DNA from: Diploscapter coronatus
Taxonomy: Eukaryota; Nematoda; Chromadorea; Rhabditida; Rhabditidae
Direction: 5' to 3'
Assembly (NCBI GenBank): GCA_964036155.1
Contig: OZ038422.1
Location: forward strand, 65,061,201-65,125,200
Length of the DNA: 64,000 nt
The position numbers and the translations under genes are program-made. Shown here piece by piece: positions 60,401 to 64,000 of this stretch. Each line of letters begins with the position of its first letter. Within the stretch, counting starts at the first letter, position 1. Under the pieces are notes generated by a model. It was not told the DNA's origin and searched no databases. It worked only from the letters and a program-made list of their open reading frames with translations.

Positions 60401-61961
60401 CGAAAAAGAAGCTAGAGACAGAAAATAGAAGAAAAATTGTAGGGAGGAAAAGAACGAGAATCGCAGCAAATGAATAATTGACAACGAAAATGGAGGAGCC
60501 GCGAGAAATAGTGCGCAAATTTGAGAGAGAGGAAGAGACAGAGAAAATAAAGCTCTAGATCCGCGAACTTTCAGAAGGAAATCCGGACAGAGAAGCTGTT
60601 TCTCTCCATGTCTTTGTTAGGAAGAGTTTCAGCTTAAATGGGAAAAATAGTATGAGAATCTGATAGAGAAAAAGAATCAGAAAAGAAGATAGTGAAAATG
60701 AGGCTGAAAAGAAGCAGAATTAGAAATAGTATGGCTCAGAGAAACATATATGAACTTAACAATGCAGCATTAGAGGATATATCTCGTGCCAAAGTAGCAT
60801 TTAGCCCGTAAAAGTCTGTCTTTAATGCTCTTGATTTCTCATGCTATTTTCTGAATTTCTGTATCTTTTTCTATCCAACTTCCCCATGATATTTCCTCTT
60901 TTCTTATTTTTCTTTGAATCAATCTTTCGAATTCTCTGTATTTTGACTTCTTCTTACCAGGAAATACTACGACAAAATAGAGATATAATTGGAGAAGGGA
61001 AAATAAGCAGAAAAAGTGGAATGTAACAACAAAATCTTTTCCTGGGAGCTTTTCGTTTAAAATGAACCGCACCAACATCAACTCAATTAAATCCCCACTC
61101 TCATAAAGAGACGATGAGCTGCTCAGGCGCTATGAAGTTCCCATTCCCCACTAGACCGAAATAATAAAATATCGATTCGCGGAAAAGAAGCAGACACAAA
61201 AAATCTCGCCCAATGATAATACATAGAGAAAGAAAAACGGCTGGAGTAGTGAAAGCTAAATTTATCTCCCCGAAACTCCCACGCTGAACGCACCAATCGG
61301 TGCGTGTGTTGTCAAATTGCCGAAAACTGGGCCAACCACGATTAAATTGAGTTTCGTTCCTCTAAATTAGAAATAAAATTGCGTCAATGCCCACATTAAT
61401 TTTTAGGTGGTGACGCAAAATTTGGCAACCTACTTTCTAAGAAAGTCATTTTTCATGTCGTTTTTGAAGTCGGCAATTTTCAGGTGGGTTTCATAAATCT
61501 TCCAATCTTACTCATCATTACACAACTTTCTTCAAATTTTCAATCGAAACTCAGACTTAGTTTTCTGAAAGCCACAAACTTAGTTTTGATCTTAAATCTG
61601 ACTCGAAGAAGAGCAGGATTTAGATTCAAGAGTCGCGCAAATATTGATAAAGCGATGATAAATCACAGAATATAAAAATGATCAGAATCAATAATATCAA
61701 GTTTACGAAATACGTTTCAGTAATCTTACAATTTATTATATTTACTCTGTTCTTATTTAGTGAATTTATAGTAAAGCGAAACGCACAAATTTTACTAATA
61801 TAAAAAAGTTACTCATATTAGCTAAATTTTTGAACTAGCTAACCTAAGAGTAGCAATTTGATGATCCTTAGATTCATGGACTGATCCCGTTTGATTTGCT
61901 CCTCGATGCGACGATTCAGCCGCTTGCCCTCCTTCTGGTCTTTCGAAGCGCACTGACCCAT
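54461..61961 (-). CDS. Heterotrimeric G-protein alpha subunit, i/o-like, divergent C terminus
   Basis: GTPase that couples seven-transmembrane receptors to effectors at the plasma membrane. Minus-strand exons: 61961-61844, 57703-57648, 57311-57183, 57085-56931, 56419-56291, 56227-56179, 56136-56056, 55758-55648, 55247-55144, 54794-54758, 54550-54461; 352 residues, normal length. MGQCASKD gives N-myristoylation and palmitoylation sites. GTP-binding motifs: P-loop GAGESGKST (40-48), switch I RTRIKTTG (Arg177, Thr180), switch [14 protein letters not shown] (Gln203), NKKD (268-271) and TQAT (322-325) in place of TCAT. The end is LKSMGLC, so the Cys at position -4 (pertussis-toxin site of Gi/o) is absent. 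It belongs to the nematode gpa set, but the individual gpa number was not identified. Intron 1 is 4.1 kb. Confidence 0.93.
54885..55143. repeat. Phased AATTA-rich intron segment
   Basis: Within the G-alpha intron between exons 9 and 10, units such as CTAATTATTC and TTAATTA recur every 10-25 nt. It produces a hydrophobic open stretch on the plus strand that is a composition effect. Confidence 0.5.
56486..56867. mobile_element. 382-bp inverted-repeat element in G-alpha intron
   Basis: The left arm starts ATTGTAAATGGTCGAAAACC and the right arm is its near reverse complement ending at 56867; about 55 bp at each end pair well, with further inner pairing (GGCGATTT / AATCGCC). It occupies most of the intron between exons 4 and 5 without affecting splice sites. 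Confidence 0.75.
57704..61843 (-). other. First intron of the G-alpha gene (4.1 kb)
   Basis: No exon supported inside. The plus strand is very purine-rich (pyrimidine-rich in the transcript), with many GAGAGAAAAAG tracts and embedded GAAATAGTATG words (near 57927 inverted, 58110, 58190, 58333, 60506, 60645, 60723, 60840 inverted). Long first introns of signalling genes often hold enhancers; that is inference only. Confidence 0.6.
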
Positions 61962-62707
61962 CCTTGAGCCTGAGCCGCGACAAAACGATAAAGACGTTGG
62001 GAATCTGAGAATATATTTTAATCTTTATAACAAAACATTTTGACATCTATATTTAGAGAGAAAAGTCTTTTAATTTTGTTTAAGTAAGTTTGTTTTTCCT
62101 AAAAATTTGTCTTGAAATATTTGTAAGTATTGTTAAATTTGATCAGAAAATAAATCATTATACAGAATATATTCTATTATCCTAGCTTGTTTCCGAAATT
62201 TCAAAAATTTGTATCATAGTCCAAATCTCTAAATATGAATTTTGCTCGAATGATACTTCCGTTGCAAAATTCAAAAGCTAAAATCTATGAAATTTTTGCG
62301 CGCGATATTTTTGATATGGAAAGTCCCTAGGAAGTCCTTGAAAATGCCATTTTTGGTGCGATGAGATTATCTACATCTCGGCGGTATATTGTCTGGCGAA
62401 ATAATAAACGAGCTACGAATGAAAAACGATTTATCTCTGTACTTTATTATACCCACGAGGAAGATATAATGTTAAATATTAAGATGCGCTTTTTAGAAAT
62501 GATCCCGTTTTTGAATATTTTTAGATGTCTGGGCGAAACTTTTCAGACTCATTGAAATTCTGCATAGGTTTGAAGAAAAATCGAAATGTCTCAAAATAAG
62601 TTGCAATTTCGTTCAAAACTATAGAGAAACTTCTAACTATTAGTGGGAACAGATGATCGAATTCTTCAAAAATAAATCTTTAAAAACAGTGCCCAACTAA
62701 ATTGAAG

Positions 62708-62850
62708 TATATATGTAGGGACCGCAAATAACTTTGCAAAATTTATAGTTTTCTAGAATCTCCTATCCGAATTAATGACTTTTCAATGACCACTTTTTAA
62801 ACAAAGGTGCAAGGTGCAGGAGGGATGAGTTTGCGATCTCTACATATATC
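62708..62850. mobile_element. ~143-bp inverted repeat upstream of G-alpha gene
   Basis: TATATGTAGGGACCGCAAA near 62709 pairs with TTTGCGATCTCTACATATA near 62848 (two mismatches). Likely a MITE-type element. Confidence 0.65.
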
Positions 62851-63795
62851 AAGTTTATCTGAAGATCCAAAAACAGTAGATAATTTCTAATTTCCCTACA
62901 AGCTCTCCCGTTTCATTCATTTATTTCTCGTGTTTGGTTTTCCAATTTCCTGAGCACACAAGCAATATTGAAACTGAGAATGACACCCCGACCGGGCGTT
63001 AAAGTTAGAGCTTTCGATGCATTTTTAGCTGCATCCCCCCTCGCTCCGACTGCCTTTCCGTTTTCGACGCCCCCTTTTCCGATGTTAAAATAAAACAAAT
63101 TTTAGCGCCAAATTGTATTGCTGCACGGCCCCCGATAAAACAACACGAAGTTTGAAATAGAACTTTTAAAGTAAAGGAAAAACTTTATGGGTCTAGAGAT
63201 CTTCCCATGCTTTCAATAACTTTCATCAAACTAGATCATCAAATGGGCAGATATTATTAGAAAATTTTTCGGAATCAACACACGATTTTTGAAAAAATAT
63301 ATGCATTATTCAAGAATTTTACTTTCAAAAGCAATAATATTATCCATTGTTAAAAATTCAACAGCCAACTTTTTCCATCTGATATTGATCAGAAATTCCT
63401 TAGTATCAAATTTCAAGCGTTCGCATATGTAAAACTTGCGAAATATCGATATTTTTTTCAAAATGTTCAAATTCAGAAGGACAAGTTTATATTTTGCTCA
63501 TCTTACGCAAATTTAAATTTCGCAAAAAATGTTTTTGGCTACCTTAATTAGCAAAAAAACTTAGTATAGACGTTTTTCATCTCCTATACCTTAGCACAGA
63601 TAAAGAGAATCGCAAATTAAGGGAGAGCTAAAATATGTCAGTCGTTTTCGTCATCCTATATTTTAACATAGGAAGAGAGATTTCCAGAGGCAAATTGCTT
63701 CGTGGCACAAATTGGTTTCGGTTTTGCATTGAATCGAATCGAATAAAAATAAAACGAAAATGTAGTTGGGCGGAAGAAACGAGGAAAATCTTTCA

Positions 63796-63815
63796 TCCTA
63801 TATTATAATATAGGA
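63796..63815. repeat. Perfect 20-bp palindrome TCCTATATTATAATATAGGA
   Basis: Self-complementary over its full length. Related half-words occur at 63593, 63653 (TCCTATATTTTAACATAGGA) and 63851. Confidence 0.7.
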
Positions 63816-64000
63816 GTTTAAAACATGCGAGCATACTTTAAGCTCGTTTTCCTATATTCGGACCGAATTGCAAAATAAAAGCCGAAAGATCGAAATTTCG
63901 TAGAGTTTGAAAAGATCGAAAATTATGAGGAACTAACTTTGGCGGATTGATTAGACAATGTTGCAATCAAAAATCTATTTTTACTTGGAATTTTAAATCT

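Larger units (their letters stand above)
61962..64000. other. Region upstream of the G-alpha gene
   Basis: No gene seen to the window end. Contains an inverted repeat (62708-62850) and CCTATATT/AATATAGG words with a perfect palindrome at 63796. The G-alpha promoter probably lies in the first part. Confidence 0.5.

Noticed and set aside
61273..61297. Short CGCACC...GGTGCG hairpin considered as a terminator or small RNA
   Set aside because: Six-base stem only, inside the G-alpha intron, without any supporting RNA-gene signal.

Overview
The window is nuclear DNA from a rhabditid, Caenorhabditis-like nematode. It is AT-rich. Genes are cut by many short introns with TTTTCAG acceptors, exons are clearly more GC-rich than introns, and SL-type acceptors sit just ahead of several start codons. 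Several genes match C. elegans family members closely (nhr-67, ccf-1, trap-4, nft-1, cyn-12). All exon models were read by hand. Exon lengths and splice phases were checked to keep one frame through each model unless a conflict is stated.

Layout. 261-2306 (+): 3' part of a UDP-N-acetylhexosamine pyrophosphorylase gene. 5041-13286 (+): a complete 14-exon tailless/NR2E1-type nuclear receptor (nhr-67). 13496-13833 (-): a predicted 68-residue protein whose last exon lies inside the nhr-67 3' UTR. 14.3-28.0 kb is an accessory block: an F-box/kelch gene (+) carrying a 571-bp near-perfect inverted repeat in an intron, an orphan F-box exon (-), a secreted C-type lectin gene and a lectin-type exon fragment (-), three copies of a chemoreceptor C-terminal exon pair (-), and a seven-transmembrane receptor (-) broken by a 2,026-bp foldback element.

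From 28.4 kb the window returns to conserved housekeeping genes. ZNF593/BUD20-like and ccf-1 (CNOT7/8 deadenylase) are on the minus strand. Divergent from ccf-1, six plus-strand genes follow head to tail: trap-4 (TRAP-delta), a FAM210-type mitochondrial protein, nft-1 (Nit-Fhit fusion), cyn-12/PPIL1 cyclophilin, a TTI1-like HEAT protein and riboflavin kinase. At each of the five junctions a poly(A) signal-like hexamer lies about 95-115 nt before the next trans-splice-type acceptor, which is the layout of a nematode operon. The window ends with a minus-strand G-protein alpha subunit gene (54461-61961) with a 4.1-kb first intron.

The non-coding DNA is rich in short structured elements: MITE-like inverted repeats, a purine-rich repeat built around GAAATAGTATG, intronic GATTACGGTA/TACTGTAG and TTTGAAACATA words, and phased AATTA introns. 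No tRNA, rRNA, CRISPR array or autonomous transposase gene was recognised.
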